Made by a program: the position numbers and the translations under genes. A DNA stretch of 64,000 nucleotides from Hevea brasiliensis (taxonomy: Eukaryota; Streptophyta; Magnoliopsida; Malpighiales; Euphorbiaceae). The stretch lies in contig NC_079505.1 in assembly GCF_030052815.1 (NCBI RefSeq), forward strand, positions 28,954,992 through 29,018,991, read 5' to 3'. Below, one piece after another: positions 37,441-48,922 of this stretch (position 1 is the first letter of the stretch; every line of letters starts with the position of its first letter). Below the pieces are notes generated by a model. That model made no database searches and had not been told where the DNA came from. It worked only from the letters and a program-made list of their open reading frames with translations.

Positions 37441-37594
37441 CAATAGATATTATCCGAGGTATATTTCTCATTATAATATTTTAGTATATGTAATAATAGA
37501 CCCTGTATATGAGATGAAAGAGGATAGGTGCAGTTCCTCGACTATTTACACTGAGTAAATTTAGAGGACGAAATTTTTATTAGAGGGGGAGAAT
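37441..37594 (+). other. element F 3' internal end and polypurine tract
   Basis: Gag residues run out near 37460. Within ~150 bp the sequence becomes the standard end: GTAAATTTAGAGGACGAAAT, then TTAGAGGGGGAGAAT before the LTR at 37595. All of pol is absent. Confidence 0.85.
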
Positions 37595-38596
37595 TGTAAC
37601 GCCCTCACTTTTGGTAATCTGTACATTCTACTATTCTGATGACTAATGTCTGTCTGAACAGCCAGGATAACTGAAACTACACTCCAACTAGAGTGAGGAG
37701 GCATAAATTGACTTAATAAAGACTAAGTAAAATTTAGGAAAAATAAAAGAAGTAAATTGCAAATGAGTTAAATGAGCCGGTGCCCCGGTGATGGGTGACC
37801 TAACGAGAAGTTGCTGTAAAGATAGCTAGTAGCCCTAAACCTGAGGGAAACTCATTGAAATAATTTTTGGAACTCCAGAGAAGAGTCATTGAGGTTTTGA
37901 TAGCATTAGAATGCCAAGAAAATGATCAGAAAAATTATTAGATCTGTACAGACAATTTTAGTATGTTAAGCAAAACGAAGGGCATTTTGGTCATTTCGTC
38001 TTCAGAGATGATTTTTGACCAACTTGTCCAATTAAGTAAATAAATTATATGACATAAAATATAAATAAATATTGCTAAAAATTTAATTGAAAATGAGTAG
38101 AAAAGAAAGAAAAAAAATAAAGGAAAATGCCTATTATGACATCATACATGTGTCACCATGATGCAATTAAAAGCCCTCCACCAATCAAAAAACAACAAGC
38201 CCTCATAAGACACTTAAAAAGAGATAAAATTAACCAGAAAATTCTGCTTCTTATTCCTTCCCACTTGTTGGCCTAGAATCACCATTGGAGCTTCACCATT
38301 TCCCTTCACTTAAAGCTCCATCTCCCACTTAATTACTCCATAAAACCACTTGCTTTATTTACTAAACTTGATTGTCACACCTTAAATTAACTCTAGGCAG
38401 CCATAAGAAGTAGAAAATTCAAAGTTTTAACAAGCCAAGAAAGTCATCAAAAGGATTAGTGCTATGTAACTCTTTCTTTCTTCTTAAACTATGTTAAGCA
38501 TGCATAAGGAAGTAAATATTGAAAGAAATTAAAAAAGATTGTTGAGTATATTACATGGCCAAATTTTGTCCAGCCTAGGGTAATGATGGACAATGG
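37595..38596 (+). repeat. element F 3' LTR, left part
   Basis: TGTAACGCCCTCACTTTTGG; related to gypsy A LTR by order and sequence. Interrupted by element D. The LTR resumes at about 48923, giving ~3.37 kb in all, the right size for this family. Confidence 0.82.
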
Positions 38597-39188
38597 AATT
38601 ACCAAACTTCGTCTACTAATAACCCATTAAATACACTACAAGGGATTTTAAATCTTTTCTTATTTCTTTTTATAGTGGTGAGCACTTTTGACAGATGTTA
38701 AATTTTTTTTTTTTAACTGTTTAACTAAAGTGAAATCAAATAACAAATCTGAAGTATCAATAATTTCTGTAAAAATTTCGACAGAGTGCCGTCTGTAATT
38801 GGAGCAAAATAGTTCTTAAAAAACCTCTAAAAAGCACTTCCAATATATTTGTTCAATTCCAAACTCCAATATGGCTCAACTCAAATCAGTTTCTTCAACA
38901 CAGTTCAAACTCAATTCAATATCATTTTTAGCAATTCCAAAGATAAAGTGCAAAATGAATGAGTATTTTGAAAGCTGAAATAAGAAAATTGTAATACAAC
39001 ATTTTGACAGGCCAAAATAATTTATAACTTTATTTTACAACTGCTCAAGACCAAGTACAATATATACATATAGTTCACATACATTACAATAATATTTACA
39101 AGGAAGTGGTATACTTAATATACCCAACAAAATCCCAAAGAGAAGTCACAAGCAGCATACTCTGCTGCTTTATCTGTTTATCTACCTG

Positions 39189-39230
39189 CGACAGCAATGA
39201 AAAAACTATCGCTGAGTAAAATTTACTCAG
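39189..39230 (-). other. conserved LTR two-stem fold (D 3' LTR)
   Basis: Stem 1 is CTGAGTAAA 39212-39220 with TTTACTCAG 39222-39230. Stem 2 arms are 39189-39195 and 39205-39211; a G-to-A change relative to the other D LTR converts one pair to a wobble on the minus strand, keeping the stem. Confidence 0.55.
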
Positions 39231-42131
39231 TGGTGCACAATAACAATTTAAAAGGTAGTATATAAAATATTTATTGACAATTTATAATTTAAATAATTCA
39301 CAATTTCATATCACAATTTTCAAAGCTCATATAACACAAATTTGATCAAACAATTTAATAACACAGTGTTGCCAATCAATAACACAACTTAGGTCATGAC
39401 ACAAATTTTTTTGAACATGCCGTGTTGTACACCACGACAAGACATAATCACCCCACTAATCGAAATCAATGAGGGAGGTAGCTAGCTAGCTAATGAGTAC
39501 TCATCCATACTCACCTCAAACTGGCAAGTCAAAGAGGGAGGAATATAGTCATACTCACCCCATAAATGGAGGAGGAACATAGTGATATTGCCATGCCAAG
39601 TGTGAATCAAAAACAATTTCAAATCACAATATTTAAATATTTCATACAAACCACAAATTACATTTTATCTCAAAATTTCCATTTACAAGGTAGGCAACAC
39701 AATAATTTCTAAATAAAATTCCCAAGGCCAAAACAATTAAAAATTATTCATAACTCATTTCTCCAAATAAATTTTCTAGTAAAAGCAGTGAATATAAAAA
39801 GTATTGTGCACAAACCTAATTTGAGTCACCTCTAGGCCTTGACTCAATGTTCCTTATGCTTTTCAATATCCTTTTTAACTGAAACACACAATTTAAAGTA
39901 TTTCAGTACTCAGTTAAATTGTTTCTGACAATAAAATCCAATATCTAAATTTTCTTGGTACTATTCCCTTCAATTCATTTCATTAGTCAATCTATAATGT
40001 TGACCATTAATACACACTAGGTGAATTAATTTTAATGTTCCCAATTTGTCACATTTTATAGTCTCTAAGTGTTGGTATATGTTACCAATTTCATTTTAAA
40101 GCTTATTGCATTTTATTGCCATTTTCTAGATTTCATGGCCAATGTTTACTGTCTATTGGACCAAGCTATAGTGTAAATTTAATAGATTTCTCTTTATTAA
40201 ATTGTTTCTCATTGTGTCTTCCTTAATTTCCTTTTTGAATCACTCCATTTGCAGTTGTATAGCTCAAGTTATGGTTAATTAACCATAACTAGGTCAAATC
40301 TAAATTTTTGTTTCCTTTTTAGGCATTTTCGGTTTTGATTTTACTAATTTATTTGGACTATTTGTAATCACATTGAGGTCTAGCATTCTTCATAAGTATT
40401 GTTGCCCTATGTCTTAGGGATGACTAGAAATTTTGCTTACCATTTTTCAAGTCTTATAGAATTCTTTATAGATAAATTGTTAACTTGGACTCAAAGGTCC
40501 TATATTGGCATGGTCCTCAATTAGGTCAATGGCTTGACCTTAAATTCTGACCTTATACATTTATAATTTGAGGAAGTTGTCTAAAACAATATTTTCGGCC
40601 TCTTTCTTAGCTCTCCAGATTAGTATGGCTCATTTAAATTGGACACTTCTTGTAGGAGATATGCTTATTTTAATTTTCTGGATTTTATGGTCAAATGTGC
40701 CAATTCCAGATTTAGTGTGCCAACTTAATCAAGGGAATAAGTTAATTGACCTAGTTCCCTTGATTTTTGGATTTTGGTAAAATTACCAATATTGTAGATC
40801 TATGTCTTGTTGAAATTTTGGGACTGATTTCATGTCATTTTGAGTTCTATGGACCAAGTTATGGTCATTTTACTATTGTTGGTCAAGTTGTACTTATATT
40901 GCAAAGTTTAGGTCATTTTTAGGTCAAAGTCAATTCGGCCAGTTTTTGTAACCCAAATTTAGCGATCATTTTGACTTGGTACTTAGCATTTATGGGCTTG
41001 GTGGTCTTCACCAAAGTTGTAGCCCTATGTCTAAGCTTTCCAACCATATAAATTTCAGGTCATTTAGATTTGTTTTGAGTGAGTTATGGCCAAAAGAATG
41101 GCTACTGTTCAAATGGTCAATTTCTGGGTTTGCCAAGTTACCAATTCCAGATTAGGTCAAGTTTGAGGCCCTTTTCTAGATAGAATTTTGGCAAGCTTTC
41201 TGCATGAAAGTTGGTCCATATTGGGTTTAGTTTTACCTCTAATTGGCCTCATATCAATTGGAGTCACAACTTTACACTTATAACCTAATTTATACACTGC
41301 CAACAATCACAACCTGTATAAGAGAATTTACACTCCCAATTTAGCAATCTTCCTCCTCCCAATACTTCAATATTCATTCTTGGCACTTCTGTATTTATTC
41401 AACACAATTCCAGCAAAGTAAATTGGGCAGAATGCTCAAGATTTCAAAGTACACGATACTCCATTAATATTCAACATGTAAGCCAACCCAAATTCAATAT
41501 ACATCAACACTTAACTTACACATACACTTCCATATCAATTTCACCTACTGCCCCCAATTCAACACCATCATATTTCATCAATAATTTCATAAAATCATAC
41601 ATAGTTTCATGAGTTTAAGGGCTGCCAACAATGGCAGTTTACTAAGGTATTAAATTCCCCTTTCAAACCCTATAATCAAATGCTCAATAACACATACATG
41701 GAGATTAATTTACTAACAATTCAAATTGACTTATTCAACACTAATTTCCATCAATTACATGTAGGAAAAACTCAAGTAACTCACCTTCCATGGCTGTTAA
41801 AAATGGACAGTCCCATAACTCAACAATTTCTTCAAATTTCTTCACCCAAAATACTACCCACAACCTCAACACAAGTTTTAATTAAGCAAGGGAAGAAAAT
41901 GGACACTTACCTCCTGAGAGCTTTCCCAAAACCTCACCAAATCCTTCCTTTCTTGCTCCCAAAAACTTCCTCAAGTTGAGTGTGCAAGCTTTAATGAAGA
42001 AAGTATGGTGAAATGAGGCTTAAATCATGGGTGCATGGTGGTGTTTCCAAGCTTGGCCATGGAGTTTCCATGGATATTCTCTCGACTGGTTTTGTTTTGA
42101 GGTTGAAGATGAACATTTCTGTCCCAAAATG

Positions 42132-42140
42132 ATTTATATA
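42132..42140 (-). promoter_or_regulatory. TATA box candidate, D 3' LTR
   Basis: Minus reading TATATAAAT, ~640 bp from the LTR start. The same element is at 48270-48278 in the other copy. Confidence 0.45.
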
Positions 42141-43584
42141 GGTGCCCCATAATCTGAGTTAGTGGAGCACTAACCATAGTTTAATTAGTTAATTAATTAA
42201 AGTTACATAATTTGCATTTATGCCCAAACTTTCACTACTTATATAATGTATCACATTTTTATTTTTTACGACATTTTCAAAGTGTAATACGACTTATTTT
42301 TAATGGACATTTAGGTCAAAAGCCAACTCTAGGTATCAAATGACCAAAATGCCCCTCTTCGGGTTGTATTCCCGATTTTTTGGTAACACCGATTTTTATC
42401 GAGATATCGAATTTTCATGTTTCTTTGTCCTAATTTATTAATTTTTCTTAGACAGTTCTAAGATCAATAATACTTCGATAAGTCTTTAATTATGTCTCTA
42501 AACTTAATTCAGAGGGTTCCTGTGGTCTGAGGTCGCTATTGCTGCTGTAGTAACTTCTGGTGCGGTCACCCATCGCTTCGGTGTTGGCTCGTTTAACTTA
42601 GTTTCACTTTCTCTCTTTTATTTTTCTTTAATTTTTCTTGTATTTTTTTATTTATTTCATTATTTTATGCCTATTTATTATCACTGAAGTGTAGTTCCAG
42701 ACATCCTGAATTGTCCGGACTGACATTAGGTCACCGGAGTAGTCAAATGTACGGACTACGTAAAGTGAGGGCGTTACAATTCTTCCCCTCTAAATGAAAA
42801 TTTCATCCTCGAAATTTATTGGATTCATATAACTGATGTCGTTATCTCATAATTTTACTCACTCTCCCATCATTGTGTCCTTTGCCTTTTGTGTTTCCAC
42901 TTATGAAATTCTCTTGTTCATTAGTTCCTTGATTTCTCATGCTAGAATCCTTACTAGTCCTTCTATCTCCTTTACTTACTCCAGTCCTGTTAGCTTGCCC
43001 TCATCTAGGTATTCTACATTTATCTCACACAAATGTCTCAAATGCCTAAATCATTTCTTTCTAACAAAAATATCAAAATAACTTTAAGACTCCATATCGA
43101 GGTCTAGATATCTTTGTCCTCAAGGTATTCTTTTTAATTTATAGTCATACTAAAATCTCAAATTTTATAGTAATTCCTGCCGAATCGGTAGCTCACATTA
43201 GTGTAACCGAGTCACTGACTAATAGTGACCTTTCGATATGTTAGTTTTAAAGTTTTCAATTTCTAACTAAAATTTTTATATTTATTTCCCGTAATAGTAC
43301 TCTTCTGTACCAAATCAAAGACTACTTACAAACATCCTTATCTTGGTATACCATGAGGAAGCAAGTAGCTCTATACAATATTCCCATGTCGGTACTGTAA
43401 TCTGCAACTTATAATACAAACATCGAGAACATTACATAGTCACTATGTTATAACCTCATGGACTAGGTTTTCTAACATCTTATCTGTACACTTATTTCCT
43501 TCTCTGTCTTTTAAAGTTATATCAGTGGTCTCTTCATGTAATTATTTAAATTTAAAACTCATTACTTATATTTATGCCCAAGTA

Positions 43585-43770
43585 ACCTATCAAAGTACTT
43601 GCAGGCATTACGTATCGCCATCCCTGCAAGCCCCTTCTCTGTCTTTGGTGACAATTAAGGGTACCTATCAAAGCACCTGCAGGCGTTACGTTTCGCCGTC
43701 CCTGCAAGCCCTTGAGTGTTACCTATCAGAGCACTTTGCAGGCGTTACGTATCGCTGTCCCTGCAAACCC
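43585..43770 (-). repeat. three tandem hairpin units in D
   Basis: Units begin ACCTATCA at 43585, 43663 and 43721. Each has GCAGGCRTTACGTWTCG and inverted arms: CTTGCAGG 43598-43605 with CCTGCAAG 43623-43630 in unit 1; TTTGCAGG 43735-43742 with CCTGCAAA 43760-43767 in unit 3; unit 2 (about 43676-43708) has one mismatch. The outer pair changes from C-G to T-A between units. Confidence 0.85.
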
Positions 43771-43943
43771 CCTGATACCAATATTCATTATCTTTTAAAA
43801 TCATATCAAACATATATTGTCAGTCCATGACTTTCCATGTAGGCAGTACTGCTATCTAAAATCCCTAATTAGTATACCAATCGATCCATACAATATACAT
43901 AAGTCTAGGTTTACTTTGGGCAATTAAGCATTATTAATTGTTT

Positions 43944-44098
43944 AACAAAATCTTCATGTCCATGTATTGTGGGAAAGGTGGGTTCCATATCACTATTTCA
44001 TGTGATTTAGCATGTAGTGATAACAAAATTTCCATGTCAATGTACAGTGGGAAAGTGGGTCCCACATACCTGTTTCAAGTAATTTAGTATATAGTGAC
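43944..44098 (-). repeat. two tandem ~78-bp units in D
   Basis: Both start AACAAAAT (43944 and 44022) and share CATGTC, then GTGGGAAA, GTGGG and a TAGTGA end. About three quarters identical by eye. Confidence 0.8.
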
Positions 44099-44296
44099 TT
44101 AGTAGGGATAAGTTAATAATATTTTTCAAGAACCTTTCTTTAGGTTCAATTTCGGGATTTTAACTTTACATATCACTTTGGACAATTTGTGGCCATTGTT
44201 TGACCCCATTTCCTAGAAGGAAATTGTTCTTTTATGTCTTGTCCCTTTTTCCCAAATGACTATTCGAGCTCTGACTCATAGGTTTCTCCCTCTTCT

Positions 44297-44485
44297 CTAT
44301 TTCACATTGCCCTTGTGGGGTTGGGTTTGTACTTGGGCTTGGGCTGACAGATTATCAGCCATTTGTTGAAAGAAAGCAGCCATTTGCTGGGCCATTTGTG
44401 CAGTAATTTGTACAGGTGGGGCTGGTAAAGTTGGACTTCTGACTCTCTGAGGGGCTGGGGCCTCACCTTGTACTTCCGTCATCAC
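44297..44485 (-). pseudogene. gag: D gag N-terminal fragment
   Basis: 62 codons from the minus-strand ATG at 44485: EVQGEAPAPQ, then AQMAQQMAAFFQQMADN, matching the G gag start (EVQEEAPAPQ, then FAQQMAALFQQMAGN). It lies ~220 bp after the primer site. The frame ends at TGA with no further gag domain, so the particle domain and zinc knuckles are deleted. Confidence 0.85.
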
Positions 44486-44686
44486 AGACTGTTCTATTAT
44501 CTTATTCTTCTATTCATATCTTTTCACAGGATTTTCTATTTCTTATACAACTAACACAAGGAGATTTCTCTCCATTAGATCATATTTATGATGTAATGTA
44601 CTGTATGTATCAAACCATGACATTGAGTAGTTGTACTATGAAGGAAAAATATACAAATTACAGGTCAAAACAGAATTTAAAAACTT

Positions 44687-44698
44687 GCTCTGATACCA
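44687..44698 (-). promoter_or_regulatory. D primer-binding site
   Basis: Minus reading TGGTATCAGAGC, eight bases after the 5' LTR, intact. Confidence 0.9.
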
Positions 44699-45352
44699 CT
44701 AAAACATGTCACACCTTACCCCTCCGTAAGGTATAACATGATCTCATAGTATACCTAATGAATTACCAAACTTCGTCTACTGATAACCCATTAAATATAC
44801 TACAAGGGATTTTAAACCTTTTCTTATTTCTTTTTACAGTGGTGAGCACTTTTGACAGATGTTAAATTTTTTTTTTTTAACTTTTTAACTGAAGTGAAAT
44901 CAAATAACAAATCTGAAGTATCAATAATTTCTATAAAAATTTCGGCATAGTGCCGTCTGTAATTGGAGCAAAACAGTTCTTCAAAAACCTGTAAAAAGCA
45001 CTTCCAATATATTTGTTCAATTCCAAACTGCAATATGGCTCAACTCAAATCAATGTCTTCAACACAGTTCAAACTCAATTCAATATCATTTTTAGCAATT
45101 CCAAAGATAAAGTGCAAAATGAATGAGTATTTCGAAAGCTGAAATAAGAGAATTGTAATACAACATTTTGACAGGCCAAAATAATTTATAACTTTATTTT
45201 ACAACTGCTCAAGACCAAATACAATATATACATACAGTTCACGTACATTATAATAATATTTACAAGGAAGTGGTATACTCAATATACCCGACAAAATCCC
45301 AAAGCAAAGTCACAAGCAGCCTACTTTGCTGCTTTATCTGTCTATCTACCTG

Positions 45353-45394
45353 CGACAGCAATGAAAAAGCTATCGCTGAGTAAAATTTACTCAG
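45353..45394 (-). other. conserved LTR two-stem fold (D 5' LTR)
   Basis: Stem 1 is CTGAGTAAA 45376-45384 with TTTACTCAG 45386-45394. Stem 2 is CGACAGC 45353-45359 with GCTATCG 45369-45375 (one wobble on the minus strand). Confidence 0.6.
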
Positions 45395-48269
45395 TGGTGC
45401 ACAATAACAATTTAAAAGCGATATATAAAACATTTATTGACAATTTACAATTCAAATAATTCACAATTTCATATCACAATTTTCAAAGCTCATATAACAC
45501 AAATTTGAACAAACAATTTAATAACACAGTGTTGCCAATCAATAACACAACTTAGGTCATGACACAAATTTTTTCGAACATGCCGTGTTGTACACCACGA
45601 TAAGAAATACTCGCCCCACTAATCGAAATCAATGAGGGAGGTGGTTAGCTAGCTAATGAGTACTCATCCATACTCACCTCAGACTGGCAAGTCAAAAAGG
45701 GAGGAATATAGTCATACTCACCCCATAAATGGAGGAGGAACATAGTGATATTGCCATGCCATGTGTGAATCAAAAACAATTTCAAATCACAATATTTAAA
45801 TATTTTATACAAACCACAAATCACATTTTATCTCAAAATTTCCATTTACAAGGTAGGCAACACAATAATTTCCAAATAAAATTCCCAAAGCCAACAACAA
45901 TAAAAAATTATTCATAACTCATTTCTCCAAATAAATTTTCTAGTAAAAGCAGTGAATATAAAAATTATTGTGCACAGACCTGATTTGAGTTGCCTCTAGG
46001 CCTTCACTCAATGTTCCTTATGCTTTCAATATCCTTTTTAACTAAAACACACAATTTAAAGTGTTTCAGCACTCAATTAAATTGTTTCTGACAATAAAAT
46101 CCAATATCTAAATTTTTTTTGTACTATTCCCTTCAATTCATTTCATTAGTCAACCTATAATGTTGACCATTAATACACACTAGGTGAATTAATTTTAATG
46201 TTCCCAATTTGTCACATTTTATAGTCTCTAAGTGTTGGTATATATTAGCAATTTCATTTTAAAGCTTATTGCATTTTATTGCCATTTTCTAGATTTCATG
46301 GCCAATGTTTAATGTCTATTGGACCAAGCTACAGTGAAAATTTAATAGATTTCTCTTCATTAAATTGTTTCTCATTGTGTCTTCCTTAATTTCCTTTTTG
46401 AGTCACTCCATTTGGAGTTGTATAGCTCAAGTTATGGTTAATTAACCATAACTAGGTCAAATCTAAATTTTAGTTTCCTTTTTAGGCATTTTCGGTTCTT
46501 ATTTTACTAATTTATTTGGACTATTTGTAATCACATTGAGGTCTAGCATTCTTCATAAGTATTGTTGCCCTATGTCTTAGGGACAACCAAAAATTTTGCT
46601 TACCATTTTTCAAGTCTTATAGAATTCTTTTTAGACAAATTGTTAACTTGGACTCAAAGGTCCTATATTGGCATGGTCTTCAATTAGGTCAATGGCTTGA
46701 CCTTAAATTTTGACCTTATACATTTATAATTTGATGAAGTTGTCTAAAACAATGTTTTAGGTCTCTTTCTTAGCTCTCCAGATTGGTATGGCTCATTTAA
46801 ATTGGACACTTTTTGTGAGAGATATGCTTATTTTAACTTTCTAGATTTTATGGTCAAATGTGCCAATTCTAGATTTAGTGTGCCAACTTAATCAAGTTAA
46901 CTGACCTAGTTTCCTTGATTTCTGGATTTTGGTCAAATTACCAATTTTGTAGATATAGGTCTTATTGAAATTTTGGGACTAATTTCATGTCATTTGGAGT
47001 TCTATGGACCAAGTTATGGTCATTTTACTATTGCTGGTCAAGTTGCACTTATATTGCAAAGTTTATGCCATTTTTAGGTCAAAGTCAATTCGGCCAGTTT
47101 TTGTAACCCAAATTTGGCGATCATTTTGACTTGGTAATTGGCATTTCTAGGCTTGGTGGTCTTCACCAAATTTGTAACCCTATGTCTAAGCTTTCCAACC
47201 ATATAAATTTCAGGTCATTTGGATATGTTTTGAGTGAGTTATGGCCAAAAGAATGGCTACTATTCAAATGGTCAATTTCTGGGTTTGCTAAGTTACCAAT
47301 TCCGGATTAGGTCAAGTTTGATGTCCTTTTCTGGACAGAATTTTGGCAAGCTTTCTACATGAAAGTTGGTCCATATTGAGTCTAGTTTTACCTCCAATTG
47401 GCCTCATACCAATTGGAGTCACAACTTTACACTTATAACCTAATTTATGCACTGCCAACAATCACAACTTGCATAAGCGAATTTACACTCCCAATTTGGC
47501 AATCCTCCTCCTCCCAATACTTCAATATTCATTCTTGTCACTTCTATATTTATTGAACACAATTCCAGCAAAGTAAATTGGGCAGAATACTCAACATTTC
47601 AAGGTACACAATACTCCATTAATATTCAACATATAAGCCAACCCAAATTCAATATACATCAACACTTAACTTACACATACACTTCCATATCAATTTCACC
47701 TACTGCCCCCAATTCAACACCATCATAATTCATCAATAATTTCATAAAATCATACACAATTTCATGATTTTAAGGGCTGCCAACAATGGCAGTTTGCTAA
47801 GGTATTAAATTCCCCTTTTAAACCCTAAAATCAAATGCTCAATAACACATACAAGGAGATTAATTCACTAACAATTCAAATTGACTTATTCAACACTAAT
47901 TTCCATTAATTACATTTAGGAAAAACTCAAGCAACTCACCTTCCATGGCTGTCAACTCAGCCATTTCTTCAAATTTCTTCACCCAAAATACTACCCACAA
48001 CCTCAACACAAGTTTTAATTAAGCAAGGGAAGAAAATGGACACTTACCTCTTGAGAGCTTTCCAAAAACCTCACCAAATCCTTCCTTTCTTACTCCCAAA
48101 AAGCTTGCTCAAGTTGAGTGTGCAAGCTTTAATGAAGAAAGTATGGTGAAATGAGGCTTAAATCATGGGTGCACGGTGGTGTTTCCAAGCTTGGCCGTGG
48201 AGTTTCCATAGAGATTCTCTCGGCTGGTTTTGTTTTGAGGTTGAAGATGAACATTTTTGTCCCAAAATG

Positions 48270-48278
48270 ATTTATATA
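48270..48278 (-). promoter_or_regulatory. TATA box candidate, D 5' LTR
   Basis: Minus reading TATATAAAT; it would place the transcript start ~680 bp inside the LTR. Confidence 0.45.
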
Positions 48279-48922
48279 GGTGTCCCATAATCTGAGTTAG
48301 TGGAGCACTAACCATAGTTTAATTAGTTAATTAATTAAAGTTACATAATTTGCATTTATGCCCAAACTTTCACTATTTATATAATGTATCATATTTTTGT
48401 TTTTCATGACATTTTCAAAGTGTAATACGACTTATTTTTAATAGACATTTAGGTCAAAATCCAACTCTAGGTATCAAATGACCAAAATGCTCCTCTTCGG
48501 GTTGTATTCCCAATTTTTCGGTAACACTGATTTTTGTCGATTTATCGATTTTTCGTTTTTCTTTGTACTAATTCATTAATTTTTCTTAGACATTTCTAAT
48601 GTCAATTATACTTCACTAAGTCTTTAATTATGTCTCAAAACTTAATTCTAAGGGTTCCCCGTGGTCCCGGTGTCAGCTATTGCCTGTGCCGTAACTTCCC
48701 GGTACAGTCACCCATCACTTCGATGTCGGCTCATTTAACTTAGTTTCACTTTCTCTCTTTTATTTTCTTTAATTTTTCTTGTATTTTCTTTTTATTTATT
48801 TTATTATTTTATGCCTGTTTATTATTACTGAAGTGTAGTTCCAGACATTCTAAATTTTCCGGACTGACATTAGGTCACCAGAGTAGTCGAATGTATGAAC
48901 TACGTAAAGTGAGGGCGTTAAA

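Larger units (their letters stand above)
38597..42778 (-). repeat. D 3' LTR
   Basis: Aligns along its length with 44761-48922 with scattered substitutions, visibly more than between the N1 LTRs. Ends GTTACA at 42778 next to a purine tract (minus, AAATTTCGAGGATGAAATTT, then AGAGGGGAAGAATTG). Confidence 0.9.
42779..44290 (-). other. D internal non-coding region
   Basis: No pol motif. Contains two different tandem repeats (43585-43770 and 43944-44098) and a stretch near 43370-43450 shared with N1. It is the likely dependent-element counterpart of the N1 tail. Confidence 0.75.
38597..48922 (-). mobile_element. D: gag-remnant gypsy element nested in F LTR
   Basis: Right LTR 44707-48922 (5' in element sense, 4216 bp) and left LTR 38597-42778 (4182 bp). 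The left LTR lacks the terminal 54 bp present at 44707-44760, so the left edge is a deletion or rearrangement rather than a clean insertion end. The right terminus reads GTTAAA where GTTACA is expected. The internal region is 1.93 kb with a short gag start and no pol. Target duplication cannot be tested. Confidence 0.88.
44707..48922 (-). repeat. D 5' LTR
   Basis: Complete LTR (minus: starts with a mutated TGTAAC, ends GGGTAAGGTGTGACA). A TATA candidate TATATAAAT is at 48270-48278. The conserved GTGCACAA word is near 45970. Confidence 0.9.

Noticed and set aside
32661..37594. Reading LTR C plus the following gag as one element
   Set aside because: C has its own GGATT duplication, there is no primer site after it, and the next LTR (37595) is a different type.
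41680..41979. 99-codon + frame in D 3' LTR
   Set aside because: Antisense inside an LTR; disrupted in the other LTR by a deletion near 47960.
43525..43830. 101-codon + frame with repeated YQSTCRRYVSPSLQA
   Set aside because: The repetition comes from the tandem hairpin units, antisense to element D. It is not a repeat protein.
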